Assembly (NCBI GenBank): GCA_963728855.1
Contig: CAVSLN010000013.1
Coordinates: 620,001-684,000 of the forward strand
Source: AC-43 sp963728855
Lineage (GTDB): Bacteria > Actinomycetota > Actinomycetes > Mycobacteriales > Micromonosporaceae
DNA length: 64,000 nucleotides
Direction: 5' to 3'
How positions within the stretch are numbered: position 1 is the stretch's first letter; each line of letters begins with the position of its first letter. Shown one piece after another: positions 42,192 to 50,751 of this stretch. The notes beneath the pieces are model-generated. The model saw only the letters and a program-made list of their open reading frames with translations, searched no databases and was not told the origin of the DNA. The translations under genes and the position numbers were made by a program.

Positions 42192-43915
42192 GCGCCCGTA
42201 CCATCACGATTCTTCTGTTCGTCCTCCTGGTCCTGGTCACCCTGGCCATCACGATCTGGGCCAGCCGGCAGACCCGCAACGCCACCGACTTCTACGCCGG
42301 TGGCCGGTCGTTCAGCGCCTTCCAGAACGGCATGGCGGTCGGCGGCGACTACATGTCCGCCGCGAGCTTCCTGGGTATCGCCGGCATCATCGCCCTGTCC
42401 GGGTACGACGGCTTCCTCTACTCGATCGGCTTCCTGGTCGCCTGGCTGGTGGCACTGCTGCTGGTGGCCGAGCTGATGCGGAACTCGGGCAAGTACACGA
42501 TGGGTGACGTGCTGGCGTTCCGGATGCGTCAGGGCCCGGTCCGTACCGCCGCCGCGACCTCCACCATCGTGGTCTCGATCTTCTACCTGCTGGCCCAGAT
42601 GGTCGGCGCCGGCTCGCTGGTGGCGCTGCTGCTGGGCATCAAGACCGGCGAGACCTTCATGGGCATGTCCGCCGAGACCGCGAAGATCATGACGATCATC
42701 TTCATCGGCATCCTGATGATCGCCTACGTGGTGATCGGCGGCATGAAGGGCACGACGTATGTCCAGATCGTCAAGGCGTTCCTGCTGATGTGCGGCGCGA
42801 TCCTGATGGCGGTGCTGGTCGGGTTCGCGTACAAGTTCAACCTCTCCGCGCTGCTCGGCGACGCGGCCGCCAAGTCGGGCAAGGCCGACGCGTTCCTCGA
42901 ACCGGGGCTGCGCTACGGCAAGGACATCGCCGGCAACGTCACCGCGACCACGGTCAGCAAGCTGGACCTGATCTCGCTGGGCGCCGCGCTCGTGCTCGGT
43001 ACGGCCGGCCTCCCGCACATCCTGGTGCGCTTCTACACCGTACCCAGCGCCAAGGTGGCCCGGCGCAGCGTCGTCTGGGCGATCGGCATCATCGGTACGT
43101 TCTACCTGCTCACCCTGGCCCTCGGCTTCGGTGCGGCGGCCCTGGTCGGCGCCAAGGCCATCAGTGCCCAGGACCCCGGTGGCAACATCGCCGCCCCGCT
43201 GCTCGCGCAGGAGCTGGGTAGGCGGTACCTCGGCGGTACGAACGGCGGTGCGGTCCTGCTCGCCCTGATCGCGGCGGTCGCCTTCGCCACGATCCTCGCG
43301 GTCGTCGCCGGGCTCACCCTGGCCTCGTCGTCGAGCGTGGCGCACGACCTGTACGCCAACGTGGTCCGCAAGGGCCAGCCCAGCGAGCGGGACGAGGTGA
43401 ACGTCGCCCGGTACGCCGCCCTCGGCATCGGCGCGGTCGCCATCGTGCTCGGCGTCTTCGCCCGGGGCCTCAACGTAGCCTTCCTGGTCGCGGTGGCGTT
43501 CGCCATCGCGGCGTCGGCGAACCTGCCGACCATCCTGTTCTCGCTGTTCTGGAAACGGTTCAACACCCGCGGTGCGGTCTGGGGCATCTACGGCGGCCTC
43601 TTCTCGGCCGTACTCGTGGTGCTGCTCTCGCCGGTCTGCTGGGGCGGGGCGAGCCACTCCCTGCCCGCCGTGAAGCTGACCGCGGCGCAGGCCAAGACGT
43701 GCGGGGTACCGGCGACCTCCAAGGAGGTGAACAACCCGACGGCGCTGTTCAGCTGTACCGCCGCCGCGCCCATCCCGTTCAGCAACCCGGGCCTGATCTC
43801 GATCCCGCTCGGCTTCCTGTTCGCCGCGGCCGGTGCGCTGACGTCGAAGGAGCATGACCGCAAGAAGTACGCGGAGCTGGAGGTACGTTCCCTCACCGGC
43901 GCCGGCGCGCACTGA
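42188..43915 (+). CDS. actP: cation acetate symporter ActP (SSS family)
   Basis: 575 residues with thirteen or so TM helices. NATDFYAGGRSFSAFQNGMAVGGDYMSAASFLGIAG is the classic entry of acetate/glycolate symporters; later segments are MGMSAETAKIMTIIFIGILM, GTAGLPHILVRFYTVPSAKV and ASSSSVAHDLYANVVRKGQ. It imports acetate or a related short carboxylate with sodium or protons. It is the intact counterpart of the broken symporter at 37-38 kb. The LytS/LytTR pair at 29.5-31.5 kb is a candidate regulator by family habit. Confidence 0.93.
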   Translation: MSARTITILLFVLLVLVTLAITIWASRQTRNATDFYAGGRSFSAFQNGMAVGGDYMSAASFLGIAGIIALSGYDGFLYSIGFLVAWLVALLLVAELMRNSGKYTMGDVLAFRMRQGPVRTAAATSTIVVSIFYLLAQMVGAGSLVALLLGIKTGETFMGMSAETAKIMTIIFIGILMIAYVVIGGMKGTTYVQIVKAFLLMCGAILMAVLVGFAYKFNLSALLGDAAAKSGKADAFLEPGLRYGKDIAGNVTATTVSKLDLISLGAALVLGTAGLPHILVRFYTVPSAKVARRSVVWAIGIIGTFYLLTLALGFGAAALVGAKAISAQDPGGNIAAPLLAQELGRRYLGGTNGGAVLLALIAAVAFATILAVVAGLTLASSSSVAHDLYANVVRKGQPSERDEVNVARYAALGIGAVAIVLGVFARGLNVAFLVAVAFAIAASANLPTILFSLFWKRFNTRGAVWGIYGGLFSAVLVVLLSPVCWGGASHSLPAVKLTAAQAKTCGVPATSKEVNNPTALFSCTAAAPIPFSNPGLISIPLGFLFAAAGALTSKEHDRKKYAELEVRSLTGAGAH

Positions 43916-44101
43916 GATGTCCTCGGTCGCTCCGCGCCCGCCCCGGCGCGTCACCTGCCACCCCGATCCGCGCTCCGGCCTCGCCGCCGCGGCCCGGGGC
44001 GGCAGGTGCCGAGGGCGTTCGCTGCGCTCCCTGAACTACCTGGTGGTTGCGCTCAGGGCAGGGATGCTCACTCTCTGAGTATCGGATCTTTGATTCCCTT
44101 C

Positions 44102-44133
44102 GCGGGGCCGTCGCAATGGTGCGGCGGCCCCGC
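44102..44133 (+). terminator. GC-rich hairpin after actP
   Basis: Nine-base arms GCGGGGCCG and CGGCCCCGC are exact complements around a 14-base loop, about 190 bases after the actP stop and before the epimerase gene. No U-tract, as is common in actinobacteria. Confidence 0.5.
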
Positions 44134-44176
44134 ACTCTGTGGGCGGGCTGTCCGCTGCACCTGCTGATCGAGGCGA

Positions 44177-44182
44177 TATTGT
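44177..44182 (+). promoter_or_regulatory. -10 box of the epimerase gene, leaderless
   Basis: TATTGT six bases before the ATG, no ribosome site. Confidence 0.5.
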
Positions 44183-44188
44183 GGCCGC

Positions 44189-45163
44189 ATGGCGATCGCG
44201 CAGCGTTATGGCGAGGGGCATCGGATCCTGGTCACGGGTGGTGCCGGCTTCGTCGCGTCGCACCTGGTCGATGCGCTGATCGCGCGGGGGGCCGAGGTGG
44301 TCGCGGTGGACAACTTCGTGACCGGCTCGAAGGACAACATGGCCCATCTGGGCGACCATCCGCGCTTCACGCTGGTGGACGCGGACGTGTCGGATGAGCT
44401 GCCGGCGCAGGAGCCGGCGGTACAGGCCCGGTTCGACGCGATCATGCACTTCGCCTCGCCGGCCAGCCCCACCGACTTCGCGCAGCTGCCGATCGAGATC
44501 CTGCGGGTCGGCTCGGTGGCCACCCTGCACCTGCTGGAGCGGGCGTCGCGGGACGGCGCGCGGTTCATCATGGCATCGACCTCCGAGGCGTACGGCGACC
44601 CGCTGGTTCACCCGCAGCCCGAGTCCTACTGGGGCAACGTCAACCCCAACGGGGTACGCAGCGTCTACGACGAGGCGAAGCGGTTCTCCGAGGCGGCCAC
44701 GATGGCGTACCACCGCTCGCGTGGCCTCGACGTCGGCATCGTACGGATCTTCAACACGTACGGGCCCCGGATGCGCCCCGACGACGGACGGGCCATCCCG
44801 ACGTTCATGGCGCAGGCGCTGCGCGGGGAGCCGATCACCGTCCAGGGCACCGGTGAGCAGACCCGGTCCATCTGCTACGTCGACGACCTCGTCCGGGGGA
44901 TCTTGCTCCTGCTCGACTCGACCGAGACCGGGCCGATCAACTGCGGTACCGAGCACGAGATGTCGGTGCGCCGGCTGGCCGAGACGATCGTGGCGCTGGC
45001 CGGCTCGGCATCGCCGGTGACGTACGTCCCACGGTCGGCCGACGACCCGGAGAAGCGCCGCCCCGACCTGACCCTCGCCCGTACCCTGCTCGGGTATGAG
45101 CCGCAGGTCGGGCCGGAGGACGGGCTGCGCCGTACCCTCGCCTACTTCGCCGGCCGTGTCTAG
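44189..45163 (+). CDS. NAD-dependent nucleotide-sugar epimerase/decarboxylase (UXS-like)
   Basis: 324 residues, extended SDR. The NAD site is ILVTGGAGFVASHLVDALI. HFASPASPTDFAQLPIEILRVG and MASTSEAYGDPLVHPQPESYWGNV, followed by YDEAKRFSE with the YxxxK pair, match UDP-glucuronate decarboxylases more closely than dTDP-glucose dehydratases; RIFNTYGPRMRPDDGRAIPT and YVDDLVRGI follow. It would supply a UDP-pentose for surface glycans, fitting the LCP genes that follow and the glycan genes at 23-28 kb. Exact activity is inferred. Confidence 0.87.
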   Translation: MAIAQRYGEGHRILVTGGAGFVASHLVDALIARGAEVVAVDNFVTGSKDNMAHLGDHPRFTLVDADVSDELPAQEPAVQARFDAIMHFASPASPTDFAQLPIEILRVGSVATLHLLERASRDGARFIMASTSEAYGDPLVHPQPESYWGNVNPNGVRSVYDEAKRFSEAATMAYHRSRGLDVGIVRIFNTYGPRMRPDDGRAIPTFMAQALRGEPITVQGTGEQTRSICYVDDLVRGILLLLDSTETGPINCGTEHEMSVRRLAETIVALAGSASPVTYVPRSADDPEKRRPDLTLARTLLGYEPQVGPEDGLRRTLAYFAGRV

Positions 45164-45314
45164 CCGACGGGTCACCGGGGTTCACGCCGGAGGTGGCCGC
45201 GCCGACCGGAGGTCCAGGCGCTTGGGATACGTTCCAGCCGGTCGGCTCCCGGCTTCGTGCCGTCTCCGCCGTGGCGACAAGGTCATCTAGCAGCCGGTCC
45301 GTACCCTTGGTGAC

Positions 45315-46523
45315 ATGACGTCACCCACGGCTCGAGCTCCTCTCTCCGGTATCTCCATGGCCAGCGGCCGCGCGAGCGTACCCGGCCCCGGCCAGCCGCC
45401 GAGCGAGTCGGGCCCGACCGGGCGCGCCTCCGTGGGCCGCGCGTCGGTCGGCCGCGCGCCGGTCGGCGTGACGCAGTCGGGCGGTCCGACCGGTCCGGGC
45501 GGCCGGCCGCCGACCGGAACCCCCTACCGCGGCAAGGGCCGGCGTCCCCGCTGGGGCCGGATCGCGCTGGTCGGCTTCCTCGCCCTGGCGCTCATCGGGC
45601 TGCTCGGCGGCTTCGGCGCCTACCTGTACGCGAGCCACCTGGACAGCCAGGTCAACCGGACGGACCCGTTCTCCCAGATCACGGGGGGCCGGCCGCCGAA
45701 GGTTACCGAGGGCGCGATGAACATCATGATGTTCGGCAGCGACTCCCGGAACCCGGACAACAAGAACAACGCCGACCAGTCGCGCTCGGACACGCTGATC
45801 CTCATGCACATCCAGGCGGACCATAAGCACGCGTACCTGATCTCGATCCCGCGGGACACGTACGTGGCGATCCCCGGGCACGGACACGACAAGATCAACT
45901 CGGCGTTCGCGTACGGCGGGCTGCCGCTCGCGATCCAGACCGTCGAGGGCTTCACGGGGGTACGGATCGACCACGTCGCGCTGATCGACTTCGCCGGCTT
46001 CAAGGAGGTCGTGGACGCCCTCGGCGGGGTCGACATGAACGTGGACCAGACGATCAAGTCCATCCACCAGCCGTTCCGCACGTTCACCAAGGGGCCGCAC
46101 CACTTCAACGGCGCCGAGGCGCTGGACTACGTACGGCAGCGGTACCAGTACTCGGACGGGGACATCACCCGGGCCAAGCACCAGCAGCAGTTCCTCAAGG
46201 CCGTCATGGACAGGGCGGTCAGCAGCGGTACCCTCACCAACCCGGCCAAGCTGAACTCGTTCCTGCAGGCGGTCACCAAGGCGCTGACGGTGGACAAGGA
46301 CTTCTCGCTGACCGACATGGCGTGGGAGTTCCACGGCCTGCAAAGCAACGACCTGACGTTCATGACCAGCCCGTTCAGCGGGTTCGACGACCGGGATGGG
46401 CAGAGCGTCGTGATCGCCGACCACGACAAGGCCAGCGCCCTGTACGACGCGGTGGCCAAGGACCAGGTCGCCCAGTACCTGTCCACACAACACGCGTCGC
46501 CGTCTCCCAGTCCCGGCGGCTGA
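45315..46523 (+). CDS. LytR-CpsA-Psr (LCP) family glycopolymer transferase 1
   Basis: 402 residues. A Pro/Gly/Arg-rich cytoplasmic N-terminus, one TM at about 75-97 (IALVGFLALALIGLLGGFGAYL), then the external LCP domain: IMMFGSDSRNPD, RSDTLILMHIQADHKHAYLI, SIPRDTYVAIPG, INSAFAYGGLPL, GGVDMNVDQTIKS and ALDYVRQRYQYSDGDITRAK. LCP enzymes move lipid-linked polymers onto peptidoglycan or proteins outside the cell; the Asp and Arg residues that bind the pyrophosphate are in place. TACCCT lies seven bases before the ATG, a leaderless start. A strong hairpin follows the gene. Confidence 0.93.
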   Translation: MTSPTARAPLSGISMASGRASVPGPGQPPSESGPTGRASVGRASVGRAPVGVTQSGGPTGPGGRPPTGTPYRGKGRRPRWGRIALVGFLALALIGLLGGFGAYLYASHLDSQVNRTDPFSQITGGRPPKVTEGAMNIMMFGSDSRNPDNKNNADQSRSDTLILMHIQADHKHAYLISIPRDTYVAIPGHGHDKINSAFAYGGLPLAIQTVEGFTGVRIDHVALIDFAGFKEVVDALGGVDMNVDQTIKSIHQPFRTFTKGPHHFNGAEALDYVRQRYQYSDGDITRAKHQQQFLKAVMDRAVSSGTLTNPAKLNSFLQAVTKALTVDKDFSLTDMAWEFHGLQSNDLTFMTSPFSGFDDRDGQSVVIADHDKASALYDAVAKDQVAQYLSTQHASPSPSPGG

Positions 46524-46578
46524 TCCGGCGGACAAGCGCCGCCTTGCTGGTCCAGCCAAGTGCCGGCCGACGACGTCC

Positions 46579-46612
46579 CGCTCCCAGCCGCGTTCAACGC
46601 CGGCTGGGAGCG
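46579..46612 (+). terminator. strong 12-bp hairpin terminator
   Basis: Arms CGCTCCCAGCCG and CGGCTGGGAGCG are exact complements around a ten-base loop, 56 bases after the first LCP stop. Each of the three LCP genes therefore probably has its own transcript. Confidence 0.7.
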
Positions 46613-46757
46613 CGGTTAACCATCCGTAAATCTTCTGGTCAGCTTGTCGGGTATCGTCGCTTTGCCCGGTAGTCGTGGCTGAGATGAACTCGCGGACTCG
46701 GGGAACCGTTTGTAAAGTGGCGTGTTAGCCCCGATCTCACCTGACCAGGAGCCGGCC

Positions 46758-48008
46758 TTGCAGTACTCGTCCAGCGCGACGGTGAACCGGTCGCGCGACG
46801 ACGACGCACGCGGCCGACGGGGCGGGCCGCCCAACCGGGGCGGCAAGGGCAAGAAGGGCAAGAAGGGTCGCCGGCCCAAAGACCCGCTGTGGGCCAAGCT
46901 TCTGGTGATCTTCGGCGCGTTGTTGATGCTCGGCAGCGGTGCGGTCATCGTCGGCAATAAGTTGATCTTCGCGGCCGCGACGTCGAGCGTGACCGAGGCC
47001 GACCTCGGCTTCGGCGACCCGGCGGCCCGGTCCCACGTAACGATCAACGGCGCCAAGAACATCCTGCTGATCGGGAACGACGCCCGGCCGGACCAGAACC
47101 TGACCACCGACCCGGCCCGAGCTGACTCGATCATGGTGCTGCACATCCCGTCCGCGCACGACCGGGCATACCTGGTCTCCGTCCCGCGCGACACGTACGT
47201 GCGGGTCCCCGCGTTCGACAACGGCAAGTCCAAGACCAAGGCGCACCAAGACAAGATCAACGCCGCGTTCTTTTTCGGCGGTCAGGGCGGGCTGAGCCGG
47301 CAGGACTCCCTGAAGAACGGCACCCTGCTGCTCAAGCAGACGCTGGAGGTCAACTTCGGGCTCAAGTTCGACGCCGGCGCGATCGTCGACTTCCAGGGCT
47401 TCAAGGATGTCGTCAACGTGCTCGGCGGGGTCGACATGTACGTAGACGAGAAGACCACCTCGATCCACGTCGGCTTCACCAAGGACGGCCAGCAGAAGGT
47501 CCCGTTCAACCAGGACGCGAACCTGGGCCTGCACGCCGTACCGGGGGTCGCCCCGCAGGTGTACGAGGTCGGCCAGCACCACTTCACGCCGGCCCAGGCC
47601 CTGGACTACGTACGCCAGCGCGACCTGCTCGCCAACGGCGACAGCGACTACGGCCGGCAGCGGCATCAGCAGCAGTTCATCAAGGCGGTCTTCAAGGAGA
47701 TCCTCAAGAGCGGCGCGCTGACCGACCCCGGCAAGCTCAGCAAGATCCTCAACGTCGTCGGCAAGGCGATGACGGTCGACAGCGGGGGGATCGGCCTGGA
47801 GGACTGGATCTTCGCGATGCGCGGCATCGGCGCCGGCGACGTCGTCACGATCAAGACCAACGCCGGCCAGTTCCACAGCGAGAACGTCGCCGGGCTCGGT
47901 TCCGTCGAGCTGATGGACGAGACGAGCATGCAGCTGATGGCGGCGATCCGCAACGACGCGATCGACGGGTTCATCGGTCAGCATCCGGACTGGGTGTCGC
48001 AGAGCTGA
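46758..48008 (+). CDS. LytR-CpsA-Psr (LCP) family glycopolymer transferase 2
   Basis: 416 residues from a TTG with AGGAG six bases upstream; a GTG 36 bases earlier is only three bases from the probable -10 TAAAGT and is less likely. A Lys/Gly-rich basic N-terminus (GGKGKKGKKGRRPKD) precedes one TM (LLVIFGALLMLGSGAVIVG), then the LCP domain with ILLIGNDARPDQN, RADSIMVLHIPS, SVPRDTYVRVP, INAAFFFGG, GGVDMYVDEKTTS and ALDYVRQRDLLANGDSDYGR. An insert of about 25 residues lies after the GGVDMYVDE segment compared with the first LCP protein. Confidence 0.92.
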   Translation: MQYSSSATVNRSRDDDARGRRGGPPNRGGKGKKGKKGRRPKDPLWAKLLVIFGALLMLGSGAVIVGNKLIFAAATSSVTEADLGFGDPAARSHVTINGAKNILLIGNDARPDQNLTTDPARADSIMVLHIPSAHDRAYLVSVPRDTYVRVPAFDNGKSKTKAHQDKINAAFFFGGQGGLSRQDSLKNGTLLLKQTLEVNFGLKFDAGAIVDFQGFKDVVNVLGGVDMYVDEKTTSIHVGFTKDGQQKVPFNQDANLGLHAVPGVAPQVYEVGQHHFTPAQALDYVRQRDLLANGDSDYGRQRHQQQFIKAVFKEILKSGALTDPGKLSKILNVVGKAMTVDSGGIGLEDWIFAMRGIGAGDVVTIKTNAGQFHSENVAGLGSVELMDETSMQLMAAIRNDAIDGFIGQHPDWVSQS

Positions 48009-48078
48009 GCCCGGTCATCTGATAAATCGGTAACAAACCAGTTCGCCGGGTCGGCGGGCAACCCTACGCGTTCGTACA

Positions 48079-49434
48079 GTGATTGGCATCCACACCCCCC
48101 TTGCGCTGCCGGGAGGAACCACGTCCACCACCAGCCAGTCCGACGCGGCGGCACCCGCCACCCTCGACCCGCTGCCCGAGGTCGGGGAGCGACCCGAGGC
48201 CAGGGAACAGCCCGAGGTAGAGGCGCGGCTCGAAGTCGAGCTGCTGACCGGGGCCGAGGAGCTGACCGGGGCCGCGCCGGACGAGACCGCCAAGGCCGAC
48301 CAGCCGGCACCACCGGCCGGGCCCGCGGCCGACCCCGAGCCTGACCCCGAACCTGAGGCGCAGGCGGAGCCGGGGCGCACCGGCCCGGTACCCCCGGGCG
48401 AGCTCGACGCGCCCGCCCAGCCGCGCGACCCCCGGTGGGCCAAGGTGCTGGTCGTACTCGGCAGCGTGCTCGTCCTGCTGGCCGTGGGTGGCATCGTCGC
48501 CGTGCAGTCGCTCGTCCACCGGTACGACCAGGCGGTCCCCAAGGCGGACCTGCTCGACCACTCGGCCCGTAAGCAGGCGCCCGGCAACGACGTCACGGTC
48601 GTCGGGCCGCTCAACTTCCTGCTGCTCGGCTCCGACCAGCGCCCCAACCCCGACCCCGCGGACGGGCAGCGGTCCGACACGATCATCGTGGTGCACATCC
48701 CGAGGACCATGGACCGGGCGTACCTCATCTCGATCCCGCGCGACCTGCGGGTACGGATCCCGGCCGACCCGGACACCGACTTCCGTGGCAGCACGGAGAA
48801 GATCAACGGGGCGTTCAACTACGGCGGCGGCGGGATCGGCGGGTTCCGGCTGGTGTCCAGGACACTCACCCAGCTCACCGGCGTCCAGTTCGACGGCGCC
48901 GCGATCATCAACTTCGAGGGGTTCAAGTCGGCGGTGGGCGTACTGGGCGGCGTGCTCATCTGCGTCGACCAGGAGACCAAGTCGATCCACACGGGGCACG
49001 TGTACCACATGGGCTGCCAGCACATGACAGCTCCCGAGGCGCTGGACTACGTACGCCAGCGGGAGCTGCTGCCCGAAGGGGACTACGACCGGCAACGCCA
49101 CCAGCAGCAGTTCCTCAAGGCCGTCCTGCAGGAGGCCATGGACAAGGGGCTGGCGCGCAACCCGGCACGGCTGGACGAGTTCATCCGTACCGTCGGTGGC
49201 TCGTTGGTGGTGGACACCAACGGCGTACCCCTGCCCGAGCTTGTCCTGGCCCTGCGCGGCATCACGCCGTCGTCGATGGTCGGCATCCGCGTGCCGTCGT
49301 ACCCCCAGATGATCGGCGGGATCAGCTACGTCCTGCCCTACCCCGACCAGGCCGACGAGCTGTACCGGGCGATCGCCACCGACACGCTGGACACCTGGGT
49401 AACCGCCAACGAGCCGTGGGTGAACCCGATCTGA
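48079..49434 (+). CDS. LytR-CpsA-Psr (LCP) family glycopolymer transferase 3
   Basis: 451 residues from GTG; no other start fits after it. TACGCG eight bases upstream is a weak leaderless -10. The N-terminus is long and acidic with Pro-Glu-Asp repeats (PDPEPDPEPEA), then one TM (VLVVLGSVLVLLAVGGIVAV) and the LCP domain: FLLLGSDQRPNPDPAD, RSDTIIVVHIPRTMD, SIPRDLRVRIPA, INGAFNYGG, GGVLICVDQETKS and ALDYVRQRELLPEGDYDRQ. It carries two cysteines (C in LICVD and MGCQHM) that could form a disulfide outside the cell; the other two LCP proteins lack them. Confidence 0.92.
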   Translation: MIGIHTPLALPGGTTSTTSQSDAAAPATLDPLPEVGERPEAREQPEVEARLEVELLTGAEELTGAAPDETAKADQPAPPAGPAADPEPDPEPEAQAEPGRTGPVPPGELDAPAQPRDPRWAKVLVVLGSVLVLLAVGGIVAVQSLVHRYDQAVPKADLLDHSARKQAPGNDVTVVGPLNFLLLGSDQRPNPDPADGQRSDTIIVVHIPRTMDRAYLISIPRDLRVRIPADPDTDFRGSTEKINGAFNYGGGGIGGFRLVSRTLTQLTGVQFDGAAIINFEGFKSAVGVLGGVLICVDQETKSIHTGHVYHMGCQHMTAPEALDYVRQRELLPEGDYDRQRHQQQFLKAVLQEAMDKGLARNPARLDEFIRTVGGSLVVDTNGVPLPELVLALRGITPSSMVGIRVPSYPQMIGGISYVLPYPDQADELYRAIATDTLDTWVTANEPWVNPI

Positions 49435-49474
49435 AACCTGACTCGCGTCCGCACCACCGCACCGGTCCGCCCAC

Positions 49475-49480
49475 TACGCT
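49475..49480 (+). promoter_or_regulatory. -10 box of the rhodanese gene, leaderless
   Basis: TACGCT eight bases before the GTG, no ribosome site. Confidence 0.5.
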
Positions 49481-49488
49481 GGTGCCTC

Positions 49489-49875
49489 GTGTTCGGCCGT
49501 CCACCAATTCCCGTCGTCCGCGCCCGTGACGTGAGCGCCGACGCGTACCTGATCGACGTCCGCGACGACGACGAGTGGCTCGCCGGCCACGCGCCCGCCG
49601 CGGTTCACCTGCCGATGATGGAGCTGCCCGACCGGCTCGACGAGATCCCCGGCGACCGCGAGGTCGTCATCGTCTGCCGGTCCGGGCACCGGTCGGCCGA
49701 GGTGGTCAGCTACCTCATCGGCCGGGGCCTGAGCCACGTCCGGAACGTGTCCGACGGCATGCTCGGCTGGGCGGCGGCCGGCCGCCCGCTGGTGAGCGGA
49801 CGTTCCGGCTCGCCCGGCGAAGCTCCGGGAGCCGGAATGTCCGCAGAGGACGGAGATGCTCCCGTCGTCCTCTGA
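49489..49875 (+). CDS. rhodanese-like sulfurtransferase
   Basis: 128 residues from GTG. YLIDVRDDDEWLAGHAPAAVHLPM and VVIVCRSGHRSAEVVSYL, with the catalytic cysteine and its loop, then VSDGMLGWAAAG, make one rhodanese domain. The C-terminal 25 residues (SGRSGSPGEAPGAGMSAEDG) are encoded by the inverted copy of the hairpin repeat found near 8.8 kb. The 3' end overlaps the next gene by 20 bases. Confidence 0.9.
   Translation: MFGRPPIPVVRARDVSADAYLIDVRDDDEWLAGHAPAAVHLPMMELPDRLDEIPGDREVVIVCRSGHRSAEVVSYLIGRGLSHVRNVSDGMLGWAAAGRPLVSGRSGSPGEAPGAGMSAEDGDAPVVL
49796..49844. repeat. hairpin repeat, copy 2 (inverted)
   Basis: Arms 49796-49811 and 49829-49844 pair over 16 bases with one G-T mismatch. The 27-base core is identical to that at 8.8 kb when inverted. 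A T-A pair there is replaced by C-G here, which keeps the stem. It lies inside rhodanese codons. Confidence 0.75.
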
Positions 49876-50677
49876 GCAGCCTGCTCCGCTGGTCTTCGCG
49901 CACCGGGGCTCGTCGCACGCGCTGCCTGAGCACACGCTGGACGCCTACCTGATGGCCATCGAGGAGGGCGCCGACGGGCTGGAGTGCGACGTACGGCTCA
50001 CCAAGGACGGGCACCTGGTGTGCCTGCACGACCGGCGGCTGGGCCGGACCAGCAACGGACGTGGGGCGGTCAGCGAGCGTACCCTGGCCGAGCTGGACGC
50101 GCTGGACTTCGCCTCCTGGCACCCGCGCTGGCCGGACTCGGCCGACGAGCTGATCGCCGACCGGCCGGCGCCGGACGGGCACGGCCGGGTGCTGACCCTG
50201 GAGCGGCTGCTCGACGCGGCCCGGGCGGCGGGCCGGCCGATGCGGCTGCTGGTCGAGACCAAACACCCCACGCGGTACGGTGGCGAGGTCGAGGAGCGCC
50301 TGCTGTCCACCCTGCGGCGGTACGGGCTGACCGAGCCCGACCACGGCGGCGTGAGCGTGACGGTGATGTCGTTCTCCTTCCGGGCGGTACGGCGGGTCCG
50401 GCAGCTCGCTCCGGAGCTGCCCGCCGTCCAGCTGCTGGAGTTCCTCCCGCCGTGGCTGCGGTACGGCCGGCTGCCCGCCGGAGTCAGCATCGCCGGCCCG
50501 GGCGTGCGGCTGCTGCGTACCCACCCCTGGCTCGCCCGGCGACTGCACGACCAGGGCAACCAGGTGTACGTCTGGACCGTGAACACACTCACCGACATCG
50601 ATCTCGTGCGCGGCCTCGGCGTCGAGGGGATCATCTCCGACCGGCCCCGCTACGTCCTCGACCAGCTCGGCCGTTGA
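49856..50677 (+). CDS. glycerophosphodiester phosphodiesterase
   Basis: 273 residues. LVFAHRGSSHALPEHTLDAYLMAIEEGADGLECDVRLTKDG with the HR and ExD metal ligands, VCLHDRRLGRTSNGRG with the general acid histidine, LLVETKHP and VYVWTVNTLTDIDLVRGLGV define the GDPD barrel. It hydrolyses glycerophosphodiesters to glycerol-3-phosphate and an alcohol. No signal peptide. GGACGGAG precedes the ATG; the coding region overlaps the rhodanese gene by 20 bases. Confidence 0.93.
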   Translation: MLPSSSEQPAPLVFAHRGSSHALPEHTLDAYLMAIEEGADGLECDVRLTKDGHLVCLHDRRLGRTSNGRGAVSERTLAELDALDFASWHPRWPDSADELIADRPAPDGHGRVLTLERLLDAARAAGRPMRLLVETKHPTRYGGEVEERLLSTLRRYGLTEPDHGGVSVTVMSFSFRAVRRVRQLAPELPAVQLLEFLPPWLRYGRLPAGVSIAGPGVRLLRTHPWLARRLHDQGNQVYVWTVNTLTDIDLVRGLGVEGIISDRPRYVLDQLGR

Positions 50678-50751
50678 CCGGTTGGCCGAGTAGCGGATGC
50701 GACGCACAGAGGGTCTGTCCGCCAGGCCCCGGTCGAGGCAGACTGGGCAGC

